From positions 24,263 to 88,262 of the forward strand of contig NZ_KE332397.1 in the NCBI RefSeq assembly GCF_000409775.1: a stretch of DNA of 64,000 nucleotides, in the 5' to 3' direction. The position numbers were made by a program, and so were the translations under genes. Below are positions 40,640 to 49,177 of the stretch, piece after piece (within the stretch, counting starts at the first letter, position 1; the number at the start of each line of letters is the position of its first letter). A model generated the notes under the pieces. It saw only the letters and a list, made by a program, of their open reading frames with translations. It was not told where the DNA came from and searched no databases. Source of the stretch: Litchfieldella anticariensis FP35 = DSM 16096 (lineage in GTDB: Bacteria; Pseudomonadota; Gammaproteobacteria; Pseudomonadales; Halomonadaceae).

Positions 40640-43470
40640 GCGACTACAAGCATACCCTGAACCTGCCCGAGACTGACTTCCCGATGCGCGGCAATTTGCC
40701 CAAGCGTGAACCGGGTCGCGTGGCGCGCTGGGAAGAAATGAACCTATACCGGCGGTTGCGTGAAGAATTCCAGGGACGTGAGTCCTTCGTGCTCCATGAT
40801 GGCCCTCCCTACGCCAATGGCAGCATCCATATCGGGCATGCCGTCAATAAGGTCCTCAAGGACATCATTGTCAAATCAAAGGGGTTGGCTGGGTACGACG
40901 CCCCCTATGTGCCGGGTTGGGACTGCCATGGTCTGCCTATCGAGCACAAGGTCGAGACCACTTATGGCAAGCACTTGCCACCGGATGAAGCGCGCCGGTT
41001 GTGCCGTGAGTACGCCAGCGAGCAAATCCAGGGCCAGATGAAGGACTTCGTGCGTTTGGGGGTGATCGGCGACTGGGATAATCCCTATCGCACCATGGAC
41101 TACGTCAACGAAGCTGGTGAGATCCGTGCCTTGGCCGAAATGGTTAAGGGCGGTTACGTGTTCAAGGGGCTCAAGCCGGTCAACTGGTGTTTCGACTGTG
41201 GTTCGGCACTCGCCGAAGCAGAAGTCGAGTATGCCGATAAGAAGTCTGACGCCATTGACGTGGCTTTCCCCTGCGCCGACGAGGACAAGCTTGCTCATGC
41301 CTTCGGTCTGTCCGAGCTTCCCAAGCCGGCGGCCATCGTGATCTGGACCACCACACCTTGGACGATCCCGGCCAACCAGGCACTCAACGTTCATCCGGAT
41401 TTCACCTATGCGCTGGTCGATGTCGGCGACCGCTTGTTGGTGTTGGCTGAGGCACTGGTAGAGAGCTGTCTTGAGCGTTTCAGTCTCGAAGGCGGGATCA
41501 TCGCTACCGCTCACGGTGCTCGCCTTGATCGAGTCAACTTCCACCACCCCCTCTATGATCGCTTGTCGCCAGTCTACCTGGCGGATTATGTGGAGAGCGA
41601 CGTCGGCAGTACCGGTGTCGTCCATTCGGCGCCGGCCTACGGAGAGGATGACTTCGTTACCTGCCGGGCACATGGCATGGGGTTCGATGAGATCCTCAAC
41701 CCAGTGCAAGGCGATGGTGTCTATGCCGAAGATCTACCCTTCTTCGGTGGTCAATTGATCTGGAAGGCCAATCCGGCAATCGTCGCCAAGCTAGAGGAAG
41801 TCGGTGCCCTGCTGGCACACAAGACGATCACCCACAGCTACATGCATTGCTGGCGCCACAAGACACCGGTGATCTACCGTGCCACCGCCCAATGGTTCGT
41901 GGGCATGGACCGCGAGGGTATCAATGGCAAGAGCCTGCGACAGCGTGCCCTGGAAGGAATCGATGCAACCCAATTCACTCCCTCCTGGGGCAAGGCGCGA
42001 TTGCACTCGATGATTGCCAACCGTCCCGACTGGTGCATCTCGCGGCAGCGCAACTGGGGGGTGCCGATTCCCTTCTTCCTGCACAAGACAACCCGCGAGT
42101 TGCATCCGCGTACTGCGGAACTGATGGAAGCGGTCGCCAAGCGCGTGGAGAAGGAAGGGATCGACGCTTGGTTCCGTCTCGACCCCGTCGAGCTGTTGGG
42201 TGATGAGGCTGCCGATTACGACAAGGTCACCGATACCCTCGATGTATGGTTCGATTCCGGCACCACCCATTGGCATGTACTGCGTGATTCCCATCAGTTG
42301 GGCCATACGCAGGGGCCGCGGGCCGATCTCTATCTGGAAGGTTCCGACCAGCATCGTGGCTGGTTCCACTCATCGCTGTTGACCGGCTGTGCCATCGATG
42401 GTCATCCGCCGTATCGTGGCCTGTTGACCCACGGTTTCACCGTCGATGCCCAAGGGCGCAAGATGTCGAAATCAGTGGGTAATGTCGTTGCACCCCAAGA
42501 GGTCATGGACAAGCTGGGTGCCGATATCCTGCGCCTTTGGGTGGCTTCCACCGATTACTCCGGCGAGATGGCGGTTTCCGACGAGATACTGAAGCGTACT
42601 GCCGACGTCTACCGTCGTATTCGCAATACTTCACGATTCCTGCTCGCCAACCTCAATGGTTTCGAGCCCGATCGCGATGCCGTGGTATTCGACGACATGT
42701 TGGCGCTGGATCAATGGGTGGTCGACCGTGCCGCTCAGTTGCAGGCGCGCATCGAAAAGGCCTATACCGACTATCGTTTCCTCGACGTCTATCAGCAGGT
42801 ACATACTTTCTGTGCCCGTGAGCTGGGTAGCTTCTATCTCGACGTGATCAAGGATCGTCAATACACTACCCAGGCTGACTCTCTGGCACGGCGCAGTTGC
42901 CAGACCGCCCTCTATCATGTGGTTGAGGCGCTGGCTCGTTGGGTAGCGCCGATTCTGTCGTTCACCGCCGAGGAGATCTATGAGCATATCCCCGGCACGC
43001 GCAAGGATAGCGTGCTGCTCGAGACCTACTATCAGGGGCTTGGCACGCTCGCCGAGGATGCCGAGTTTGGCCGCGACTTCTGGGAGCAGGTGCTGGAGGT
43101 CAAGCAGGCGGTCAATAAATGCTTGGAAGATGCCCGCAATGCCAAGCGAATCAAGAGCGGCCTGGCTGCCGAGGTGACCTTGTATGTCGACGACACCTTG
43201 CGGAATACCTTGTCGCGGCTCGGTGACGAACTGCGCTTCGTGCTGTTGACCAGCGATGTGCGATTGGCGCCCTTGGCCAAAGGTGGCGAGGCAGAGGTGA
43301 CCGAACTAGATGGGCTCAAGGTCGCCGTGTTGGCATCTCCACACACCAAGTGTGAACGTTGCTGGCATCACCGCGAGGATGTCGGGACCCATGTCGAATA
43401 TCCAGACCTGTGTGGACGTTGCATCTCCAACCTGCCGGAGGGATCAGGTGAAGAGCGTCACTATGCCTGA
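40636..43470 (+). CDS. ileS: Isoleucyl-tRNA synthetase
   Basis: The product has 944 residues. The class I signature HIGH is at 65-68 and KMSKS at 609-613. The connective editing domain lies between them ([16 protein letters not shown] and AYGEDDF). The C-terminal zinc finger [12 protein letters not shown]...CGRCISNL is intact. This is the short bacterial, mupirocin-sensitive class by overall form. It overlaps ribF by ATGA and lspA by eight bases. Confidence 0.98.
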   Translation: MSDYKHTLNLPETDFPMRGNLPKREPGRVARWEEMNLYRRLREEFQGRESFVLHDGPPYANGSIHIGHAVNKVLKDIIVKSKGLAGYDAPYVPGWDCHGLPIEHKVETTYGKHLPPDEARRLCREYASEQIQGQMKDFVRLGVIGDWDNPYRTMDYVNEAGEIRALAEMVKGGYVFKGLKPVNWCFDCGSALAEAEVEYADKKSDAIDVAFPCADEDKLAHAFGLSELPKPAAIVIWTTTPWTIPANQALNVHPDFTYALVDVGDRLLVLAEALVESCLERFSLEGGIIATAHGARLDRVNFHHPLYDRLSPVYLADYVESDVGSTGVVHSAPAYGEDDFVTCRAHGMGFDEILNPVQGDGVYAEDLPFFGGQLIWKANPAIVAKLEEVGALLAHKTITHSYMHCWRHKTPVIYRATAQWFVGMDREGINGKSLRQRALEGIDATQFTPSWGKARLHSMIANRPDWCISRQRNWGVPIPFFLHKTTRELHPRTAELMEAVAKRVEKEGIDAWFRLDPVELLGDEAADYDKVTDTLDVWFDSGTTHWHVLRDSHQLGHTQGPRADLYLEGSDQHRGWFHSSLLTGCAIDGHPPYRGLLTHGFTVDAQGRKMSKSVGNVVAPQEVMDKLGADILRLWVASTDYSGEMAVSDEILKRTADVYRRIRNTSRFLLANLNGFEPDRDAVVFDDMLALDQWVVDRAAQLQARIEKAYTDYRFLDVYQQVHTFCARELGSFYLDVIKDRQYTTQADSLARRSCQTALYHVVEALARWVAPILSFTAEEIYEHIPGTRKDSVLLETYYQGLGTLAEDAEFGRDFWEQVLEVKQAVNKCLEDARNAKRIKSGLAAEVTLYVDDTLRNTLSRLGDELRFVLLTSDVRLAPLAKGGEAEVTELDGLKVAVLASPHTKCERCWHHREDVGTHVEYPDLCGRCISNLPEGSGEERHYA

Positions 43471-43978
43471 GCAGCAGGGAGAGCGTAATCGCCCCATGCG
43501 TCGGCCACTGCGTTGGTTAGGGCTGGCGGTGCTGGTGATCGCGCTCGACTTGGCGACCAAGGCCATGGCCAGTGCTTGGCTGAGTTATGCTCAGTCTGTG
43601 GAAATTCTGCCGGTGTTCAACCTGACGTTGTTGCATAACACAGGAGCGGCATTCAGTTTCCTGGCGGGCCATGATGGCTGGCAGCGCTGGTTCTTCGCCG
43701 TGATTGCCATCGGAGCGAGCGTGGGCCTATCGATCTGGATGAGCCGCCTGAAGGCGCACGAGACGATACTGGCCGTATCACTGGCGCTGATCATTGGTGG
43801 TGCGCTGGGTAACCTTTATGATCGGCTCGTGCACGGTTACGTGATCGATTTTCTCTCTTTCTATTGGGGGCAGTACTACTTCCCCGCCTTCAACTTGGCC
43901 GATGTCGCCATTACCTTGGGAGCCTGTGGGCTGATCTGGGAATCATTGCGCGATGTACGGCGTCATAAGAAGTCCTGA
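43463..43978 (+). CDS. lspA: Lipoprotein signal peptidase
   Basis: The ATG at 43463 gives 171 residues with four membrane segments. The catalytic aspartates are Asp129 (GYVIDF) and Asp147 (FNLADVAI), in the family blocks [15 protein letters not shown] and [14 protein letters not shown]. It cleaves prolipoproteins after diacylglycerol is added by Lgt. An ATG at 43496 would give a shorter but still functional protein. The ileS-lspA-fkpB-ispH order matches E. coli and Pseudomonas. Confidence 0.95.
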   Translation: MPEQQGERNRPMRRPLRWLGLAVLVIALDLATKAMASAWLSYAQSVEILPVFNLTLLHNTGAAFSFLAGHDGWQRWFFAVIAIGASVGLSIWMSRLKAHETILAVSLALIIGGALGNLYDRLVHGYVIDFLSFYWGQYYFPAFNLADVAITLGACGLIWESLRDVRRHKKS

Positions 43979-44019
43979 GTCACTATTGAGATGAGCCAGA
44001 CGCTGGCAAGAGGGCAATG

Positions 44020-44466
44020 ATGAGCGATTACCGTATCGGTGAAGGCATGGAAGTTACCCTGCACTTTACCCTCAAGCTCGAGGATGGCACCGTGGTCGAC
44101 TCTACTAGAGACAAGGAACCGGCCACGTTTCAGGTTGGTGATGGCAATCTGCCACCTGGCTTTGAATTCCCGCTCGAAGGATTGACCGATGGTGACAGTG
44201 GCCGCTACGAGATCCTTCCCGAGCATGCTTTCGGCCAACACAATCCACAAAACGTACAATTGCTCAAGCGTGAGGATTTCGAGGATATCGAACTGGAGGT
44301 AGGGACAGTGATGTCGTTCGCTGATCCTGCCGGTGGCGAACTGCCCGGTGTGATCGCCAGTATCGAGGACGACCACGTGGAAGTCGACTTCAATCATCCT
44401 CTCGCTGGGCGTACCCTGACCTTCGAAGTGGAGGTCATCAGTGTTCGTCCCGCCACCATGCATTGA
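44020..44466 (+). CDS. fkpB: FKBP-type peptidyl-prolyl isomerase, SlpA type
   Basis: The second ATG of an ATGATG pair (44020) is five bases after AGAGGG, giving 148 residues. The FKBP fold is seen in VTLHFTLKLEDGTVVDSTR and VDFNHPLAGRTLTFEVEV, with an inserted chaperone flap typical of SlyD/SlpA proteins. It lacks the His-rich tail of SlyD. It is a cytoplasmic isomerase and chaperone in the lspA-ispH cluster. Confidence 0.94.
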   Translation: MSDYRIGEGMEVTLHFTLKLEDGTVVDSTRDKEPATFQVGDGNLPPGFEFPLEGLTDGDSGRYEILPEHAFGQHNPQNVQLLKREDFEDIELEVGTVMSFADPAGGELPGVIASIEDDHVEVDFNHPLAGRTLTFEVEVISVRPATMH

Positions 44467-44491
44467 GCCCTGACAGGCAAGCGAGGCAAGT

Positions 44492-45445
44492 ATGCAGATC
44501 AAGCTGGCCAATCCCCGCGGTTTCTGTGCCGGCGTCGATCGTGCCATCGAGATCGTCAACCGTGCCTTGGACGTATTTGGGCCACCAATTTACGTGCGCC
44601 ATGAAGTCGTGCATAACCGCTTCGTGGTCGATACCTTGCGTAATCGAGGGGCGATATTCGTCGAGGAACTGCACGAAGTGCCCGATGATGTAATTGTGAT
44701 CTTTTCCGCGCATGGCGTATCCCGAGCCGTTCAGAAAGAAGCTGAACGCCGCGGGCTACGTATATTCGATGCTACCTGCCCATTGGTTACCAAGGTGCAC
44801 ATGGAAGTGTTGCGTTATGCCAAACGCGGCCAGGAGTGCATCCTGATCGGCCACCAAGGGCACCCAGAGGTGGAAGGTACCATGGGGCGTTACGACACCT
44901 CATATGGTGGTGCCATCTATCTGGTGGAGGATGAAACCGACGTGGCGGCACTTGAGGTCAAGGATCCCCGTCGTCTGGCCTTTGTGACCCAAACTACGTT
45001 ATCGATGGATGATACCGCTCGGGTGATAGATGCCCTGCGAGACAAGTTTCCCGAAATCCAGGGACCCCGCAAGGACGATATCTGCTACGCCACCCAGAAC
45101 CGCCAGGACGCTGTGCGTGGGTTGGCTGAGGAAAGCGATCTGGTGCTGGTGGTGGGTAGCCCCAACAGTTCCAACTCCAATCGCCTGCGCGAACTCGCCG
45201 AGCGTGCCGGCACACCGGCCTATCTGATCGATGACGCCAGCCAGATTGAGGCGTCCTGGCTGGAAGATATCGAGATCATTGGCATTACCGCTGGCGCTAG
45301 TGCGCCAGAGGTGTTGGTCAAGGGCGTGATCGAGCGGCTACAGGCATTGGGTGCCGATGCCCCAGAGGAGCGGTTGGGCCGTGAAGAAACCATTACCTTT
45401 TCCATGCCGCGTGAACTGCGGGAGCAGGTGATCGTCAGCGAATGA
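44492..45445 (+). CDS. ispH: 4-hydroxy-3-methylbut-2-enyl diphosphate reductase
   Basis: The product has 317 residues. The three [4Fe-4S] cysteines are Cys12 (GFCAGV), Cys96 (ATCPLV) and Cys198 (DICYAT), and Glu126 in HPEVEGT is the conserved proton relay. It makes isopentenyl and dimethylallyl diphosphate in the last step of the MEP pathway and so feeds IspB, also in this window. A strong terminator follows. Confidence 0.97.
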   Translation: MQIKLANPRGFCAGVDRAIEIVNRALDVFGPPIYVRHEVVHNRFVVDTLRNRGAIFVEELHEVPDDVIVIFSAHGVSRAVQKEAERRGLRIFDATCPLVTKVHMEVLRYAKRGQECILIGHQGHPEVEGTMGRYDTSYGGAIYLVEDETDVAALEVKDPRRLAFVTQTTLSMDDTARVIDALRDKFPEIQGPRKDDICYATQNRQDAVRGLAEESDLVLVVGSPNSSNSNRLRELAERAGTPAYLIDDASQIEASWLEDIEIIGITAGASAPEVLVKGVIERLQALGADAPEERLGREETITFSMPRELREQVIVSE

Positions 45446-45496
45446 GCGTTGATCGCTCATTTTCATGGAATGGCGATGCGATAGCGGAGCTGATCA

Positions 45497-45525
45497 AAAA
45501 AACCGGGCCGATGGCCCGGTTTTTT
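45497..45525 (+). terminator. Rho-independent terminator of the ileS-ispH cluster
   Basis: AAAAAACCGGGCC (45497-45509) and GGCCCGGTTTTTT (45513-45525) form a perfect 13-bp stem around GAT. Confidence 0.93.
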
Positions 45526-45611
45526 GATATTGGATCTATGGCTCGCAATCGTCGTGATACATACTGAAACGCACAGAAACCTGACCCAATAGTGTATGGG
45601 GAAATCTCGAC

Positions 45612-46010
45612 GTGACAAGCAGGGAAACGCTGAAGCGACAATCAGGGTTTACATTGATTGAATTGATGATAGTGGTCGTGGTGGTCGCCATACTTGCTTC
45701 CATTGCCTATCCCCTTTACTCCGGTTATCTCGAGCGGGCTCGTCGTACCGATGGTCAATCCATGCTGATGCAAGTCGCCGGCCACTTGGAACGCTGTTAC
45801 ACGGTGAATAGCTCTTACCAGAACTGTATTTCCGCTCTTGCTTCAGGAGGGATGGCGTCCGAAGACGGCCATTACACGGTTACCGCCACCTCGCTGTCAG
45901 CGTCCACCTTTACGCTATCTGCTGCACCCAAGGGAGCGCAGGCGGCAGATAGCTGTGGCAACCTGACCCTGAACCAAAGGGGAGAAAGAACGCCCGATGA
46001 CTGCTGGTAA
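45612..46010 (+). CDS. pilE: PilE-like type IV minor pilin
   Basis: A GTG start gives 132 residues. The prepilin leader is 12 residues and ends in Gly before FTLIELMIVVVVVAILASIAYP, with Glu at +5 of the mature protein as in all type IV pilins. The mature part has two Cys pairs, including the C-terminal D-loop type C...C (DSCGNLTLNQ...PDDCW). It is probably cut by PilD and used at the pilus tip or as a priming pilin. It is the first gene after ispH, the position of pilE in P. aeruginosa. Confidence 0.85.
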   Translation: MTSRETLKRQSGFTLIELMIVVVVVAILASIAYPLYSGYLERARRTDGQSMLMQVAGHLERCYTVNSSYQNCISALASGGMASEDGHYTVTATSLSASTFTLSAAPKGAQAADSCGNLTLNQRGERTPDDCW

Positions 46011-46410
46011 CATGAGATCAGCCGAGGGCTTTACCCTGGTCGAGGCGTTGATCGCCTTGCTGATTTTGTCGTTCGGCTTGTTGGGAACCGCGGCGATGCA
46101 GCTCAAGGCCATGCAAGGAGTGCATGTCTCGTATCAGCGCTCCTTGGCCACACTGATGGCTTCTGATGCCAATGAACGATTATGGGCAGAGCTTGGAGAA
46201 GGCGATGGCACTTGCCCCAGTAGGGGCAGAGTGCAGGATCAGTGGCTGGTCAACTGGAGCCAGGCTTTGCCCGGAGCGGCGACTAGCTCCATCACGCAGC
46301 GGGGTGACTGTGAATACTTGATCACCGTGACGTGGGATGATGATCGCTTCGGTCCCGAGGGCGACATTTCGACCTTGACCTATGTTGCTCGTCTACCGGG
46401 GAAATCCTGA
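45997..46410 (+). CDS. pilV: PilV-like type IV minor pilin
   Basis: The ATG at 45997 gives 137 residues with the leader MTAGNMRSAEG and the mature N-terminus FTLVEALIALLILSFGLLGTAAMQL, typical of PilV. A second ATG at 46012 would leave a six-residue leader. A pilin-core region with ASDANERLWA and paired Cys follows. It overlaps pilE by 14 bases. In other species PilV joins PilW, PilX, FimU and PilY1 in the tip complex. The protein is shorter than P. aeruginosa PilV. Confidence 0.85.
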   Translation: MTAGNMRSAEGFTLVEALIALLILSFGLLGTAAMQLKAMQGVHVSYQRSLATLMASDANERLWAELGEGDGTCPSRGRVQDQWLVNWSQALPGAATSSITQRGDCEYLITVTWDDDRFGPEGDISTLTYVARLPGKS

Positions 46411-46961
46411 TGGAAAGTGGGCGACATGCCAAAACCCAGCAAGGTCTGACCTTGGTCGAACTGATGGTGGCCCTGTTGATAGGCCTGCTTATTACCTTAG
46501 GGGCGACCCAACTTTTCATCACCAGCAAGCGCTCGTTCAATCGGGTCGAGTCATTGGCAAAGCGACAGGAAGCCATGCGCTTTCTCGTCGACTCCCTCTC
46601 TCTGGATATACGTACCGCCGATAAAGGGGGCATCACGACCAATGGCGATGACGTCTTGAGGCTGACGTATTCGGGAACGAGGACAGAAGATCCCTATTGC
46701 CGCTTCACGGAAGCATTACAGTGGGTGGAATACACCCACGATGATCCGTCATCTTCTGTCAGAATTCGGTATCAATGTACCGACACTGGTGACATGAGCC
46801 CAGCACCACTGGTGGATGGCATCGCAGGAATCGGATTCTCGGTAGCGGCCGACGGCACGTATGTCGACGTCGATACTCTGTTTCTGCCACTGGATGAAGA
46901 GACAGAAGATGAGCGTTCCATCAGGTTCAGAGTGACAAACCGAAACAGCGTAATCGAATAG
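46410..46961 (+). CDS. pilW: PilW-like type IV minor pilin, short
   Basis: The ATG shares one base with the pilV stop (TGATG). The product has 183 residues with the leader MESGRHAKTQQG and LTLVELMVALLIGLLITLGATQLF. The mature N-terminal residue is Leu instead of Phe. The body matches the PilW family (AKRQEAMRFLVDSLSLDIRTA), but it is much shorter than typical PilW proteins of about 270-350 residues. No pilX or pilY1 follows. The next gene is fimT on the other strand. Confidence 0.8.
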   Translation: MESGRHAKTQQGLTLVELMVALLIGLLITLGATQLFITSKRSFNRVESLAKRQEAMRFLVDSLSLDIRTADKGGITTNGDDVLRLTYSGTRTEDPYCRFTEALQWVEYTHDDPSSSVRIRYQCTDTGDMSPAPLVDGIAGIGFSVAADGTYVDVDTLFLPLDEETEDERSIRFRVTNRNSVIE

Positions 46962-46990
46962 TCGTTGGCTGGTGTTTGGGTAGGGAAACG

Positions 46991-47551
46991 TCAACAGCCG
47001 TTTCCGGCTTCTATCCGTATTCTTCCCATGTTGCTCATCACCAGCTGAACCGCCTGCCCATGACGGCCGCAGACATTGAAGGTGCCATTATACCCACGCG
47101 GCCACCCAGTCGCCGGAAAGCGAATGAAGCGGTAGTCATTGCGAAAGGTGATGGATTCCAATTCGCTAGCGGCCAACACTCTCAATATAGGCTCGTCCGC
47201 GCTTCGTATGCCTCCATCGGCACGACCCTCGATGATCATCAGCGGAGCTGTCCAGTCGTCCAGGCAGATTTTCTGGTCATGAGTGGGGCAGACGGTGATG
47301 GTGGTCCTTCGAGTCACCGCGGTACTCTTCGCTTGAGCCAGGGCCGATTTGATGCGAAGCCCTTCCGCCGCGACCTGATGACGGGCAGTGAAAGCCTGCA
47401 GACTGGGAACCGCCCAAGTGGTCATAAGGACTGCCACAGCGATCACGATCAACAGTTCAATCAACGTGAACCCCCAAGGGGGGTGGTCAATTCGGTGAGT
47501 GATGCGTCCATAGCGGGCACCTGGCCTGGTATGCTGACAAAGGTCGTGCAT
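46991..47551 (-). CDS. fimT: FimT/GspH-type pseudopilin
   Basis: The ATG at 47551 behind GGAGGG gives 186 residues. A long leader of about 27 residues ends in Gly before FTLIELLIVIAVAVLMTTWAVP. The mature protein has the FimT/FimU domain, with TTITVCPTHDQKICLDDW and CGRHGQAVQLVMSNMGRIRI. FimT-type pilins act in pilus assembly and in DNA binding during natural transformation in some species. It faces pilW, the reverse of the Pseudomonas arrangement. Confidence 0.85.
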   Translation of the reverse strand: MHDLCQHTRPGARYGRITHRIDHPPWGFTLIELLIVIAVAVLMTTWAVPSLQAFTARHQVAAEGLRIKSALAQAKSTAVTRRTTITVCPTHDQKICLDDWTAPLMIIEGRADGGIRSADEPILRVLAASELESITFRNDYRFIRFPATGWPRGYNGTFNVCGRHGQAVQLVMSNMGRIRIEAGNGC

Positions 47552-47624
47552 GCTGCCCTCCTTGGCAGGCGTGCGGGATGCCTTAGCATAACTGAAACCT
47601 ATATAAGTCGAATTGCAATTTCGT

Positions 47625-47645
47625 GTGAGTGATTTCCTACCGTGA
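47625..47645 (+). other. Possible minigene from a duplicated thiO start
   Basis: GTGAGTGATTTCCTACC (47625-47641) is followed directly by GTGAGTGACTTCCTG, the true thiO start, 13 of 15 bases alike. The first copy encodes MSDFLP and stops at a TGA that overlaps the thiO GTG (GTGA). It may be a tandem duplication that leaves a short coupled upstream frame. I see no good ribosome site for either start. Confidence 0.35.
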
Positions 47646-48739
47646 GTGACTTCCTGATTGTGGGGGGCGGTGTCATCGGCATGATGACAGCGCTGCAGTT
47701 GGCCGACGCTGGTCATGAAGTGACGCTTCTCGACCGCAATGACTGCGGTCGAGAAGCGTCGTGGGCGGGCGGGGGCATCGTCTCGCCCCTGTATCCATGG
47801 CGCTATAGCGCGCCCATATCGAACCTGTCACGTTGGTCGGAGGGGTATTATCCCGAACTCGCCTTGCGTCTGTTGGAAGAGACCGGAATCGATCCGGAGT
47901 ATCGCCAAAAGGGGCTTCTCTACCTGCATGTCGATGATGAAACCAAGGCATTGGTCTGGGCACGCGAGGTAGGCAAGCCACTTGAACGGGTCGACCGTGA
48001 TTTCCTTTATGCCAAGGAGCCCAACGCCGCACCCGGCTGCGATGGCGCCTTGTGGATGCCGACACTCGGGAGTATTCGCAATCCGCGCCTGCTCAAGGCG
48101 CTACGTACACGCTTGATGGCTATGCCACGGGTATCTTTGAAAGAGGGAGTGGAGGTGACCGGTCTGCGCCGGCAAGAAGGGCGTATCGTGGCGTTGGAAA
48201 CTTCCTCTGGAGTCATCGCGGTACCCGAGGCAAGCGGTCAGGTGATCGTGTGCGGTGGTGCCTGGGCAGCACAGTTGATGGAAAGCATCGGAGTACGCTT
48301 GCCGGTGCGTCCAGTCAAAGGGCAGATGATCCTGTTCAAGGCTCCACCAGGACTGGTGCAGCGAGTGGTATTGATGGATGGACGTTATGTGATTCCACGC
48401 GGTGATGGCCGGGTACTGGCCGGCTCGACATTGGAAGAAGTTGGTTTCGACAAAGCGCCCACCGTGGATGCGCGTGACTCGCTATGGCACAGTGCCACAC
48501 GTATCATCCCCGCCTTGGCCGATTGTGAGATCGAGCATCATTGGGCAGGGCTGCGGCCCGGGTCGCCGGATGGAATTCCATTCATCGGCGCGCTACCAGG
48601 ATTCGACAACTTGCATGTCAACGCCGGACACTACCGTAATGGCTTGGTGTTGGCACCCGCTTCGACTCGGCTGTTGGTTGACCAGTTGCTGGAACGTGAG
48701 CCGATCATTGATCCAGCGCCATATTGGCCTGCGCTATGA
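47642..48739 (+). CDS. thiO: Glycine oxidase ThiO / FAD-dependent D-amino acid oxidase
   Basis: A GTG start gives 365 residues. The FAD dinucleotide motif is FLIVGGGVIGMMTALQLADAG. The DAO fold continues with SWAGGGIVSPLYPW, VRPVKGQMILF and the C-terminal GLRPGSPDGIPFIG...NAGHYRNGL. The enzyme oxidises glycine to the iminoacetate used in thiazole synthesis for thiamin. In P. aeruginosa a homologue lies beside the fimT-pilE cluster, as here. No other thiamin gene is near. Confidence 0.88.
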   Translation: MSDFLIVGGGVIGMMTALQLADAGHEVTLLDRNDCGREASWAGGGIVSPLYPWRYSAPISNLSRWSEGYYPELALRLLEETGIDPEYRQKGLLYLHVDDETKALVWAREVGKPLERVDRDFLYAKEPNAAPGCDGALWMPTLGSIRNPRLLKALRTRLMAMPRVSLKEGVEVTGLRRQEGRIVALETSSGVIAVPEASGQVIVCGGAWAAQLMESIGVRLPVRPVKGQMILFKAPPGLVQRVVLMDGRYVIPRGDGRVLAGSTLEEVGFDKAPTVDARDSLWHSATRIIPALADCEIEHHWAGLRPGSPDGIPFIGALPGFDNLHVNAGHYRNGLVLAPASTRLLVDQLLEREPIIDPAPYWPAL

Positions 48740-48812
48740 GCGTAGGCAAGGAACCGCTATGTATGAGGAAGCTGGGGGTATCGAGCCCGGCCGCAGTGAG
48801 TGTGCGAGTGGG

Positions 48813-49079
48813 TCAGTCTTGCGTCTTGCGTTCTTCCAGATACTTGTCGCGGTGGGCGCTTGAGCAGAACCATTCACCTCGCTCGCGCAGAGCATCGCTT
48901 TCCGGAAGATGGACGTTACAGTAGGTGCAGCGGACCATATGTCCGCCCTCATCACGAATATCGTCTTTCTCGAGCAGTTCCTCGCGTTCGAGTTTCCATT
49001 CGCGGTACATGCGATAGAGTTTGAGACCGGCGAAGAACAGCACGGCAAAGATAATCAGGCGAATGAGCAACAGGTTCAT
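48813..49079 (-). CDS. PP0621-like small membrane protein with a Cys-rich domain
   Basis: The product has 88 residues. An N-terminal membrane segment (LLLIRLIIFAVLFFAGLKLY) and a short charged linker lead to a zinc-ribbon-like end with CTYC and FCSSAHRDKYLE, that is Cys-x2-Cys and Cys-x3-His spacing. This form matches the uncharacterised PP0621 family of Pseudomonas. It may bind zinc at the cytoplasmic face of the membrane. It is divergent from nadE with a 98-base spacer. Confidence 0.75.
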   Translation of the reverse strand: MNLLLIRLIIFAVLFFAGLKLYRMYREWKLEREELLEKDDIRDEGGHMVRCTYCNVHLPESDALRERGEWFCSSAHRDKYLEERKTQD

Positions 49080-49177
49080 CCTTATGTGACTCCCTTATGA
49101 GGCCGTTTGCTTTTGCCTGTGAGACGGCCATGCGGGACAATGACATTATCTGAGAGTTTCGAGAGATTTCCACGCCC

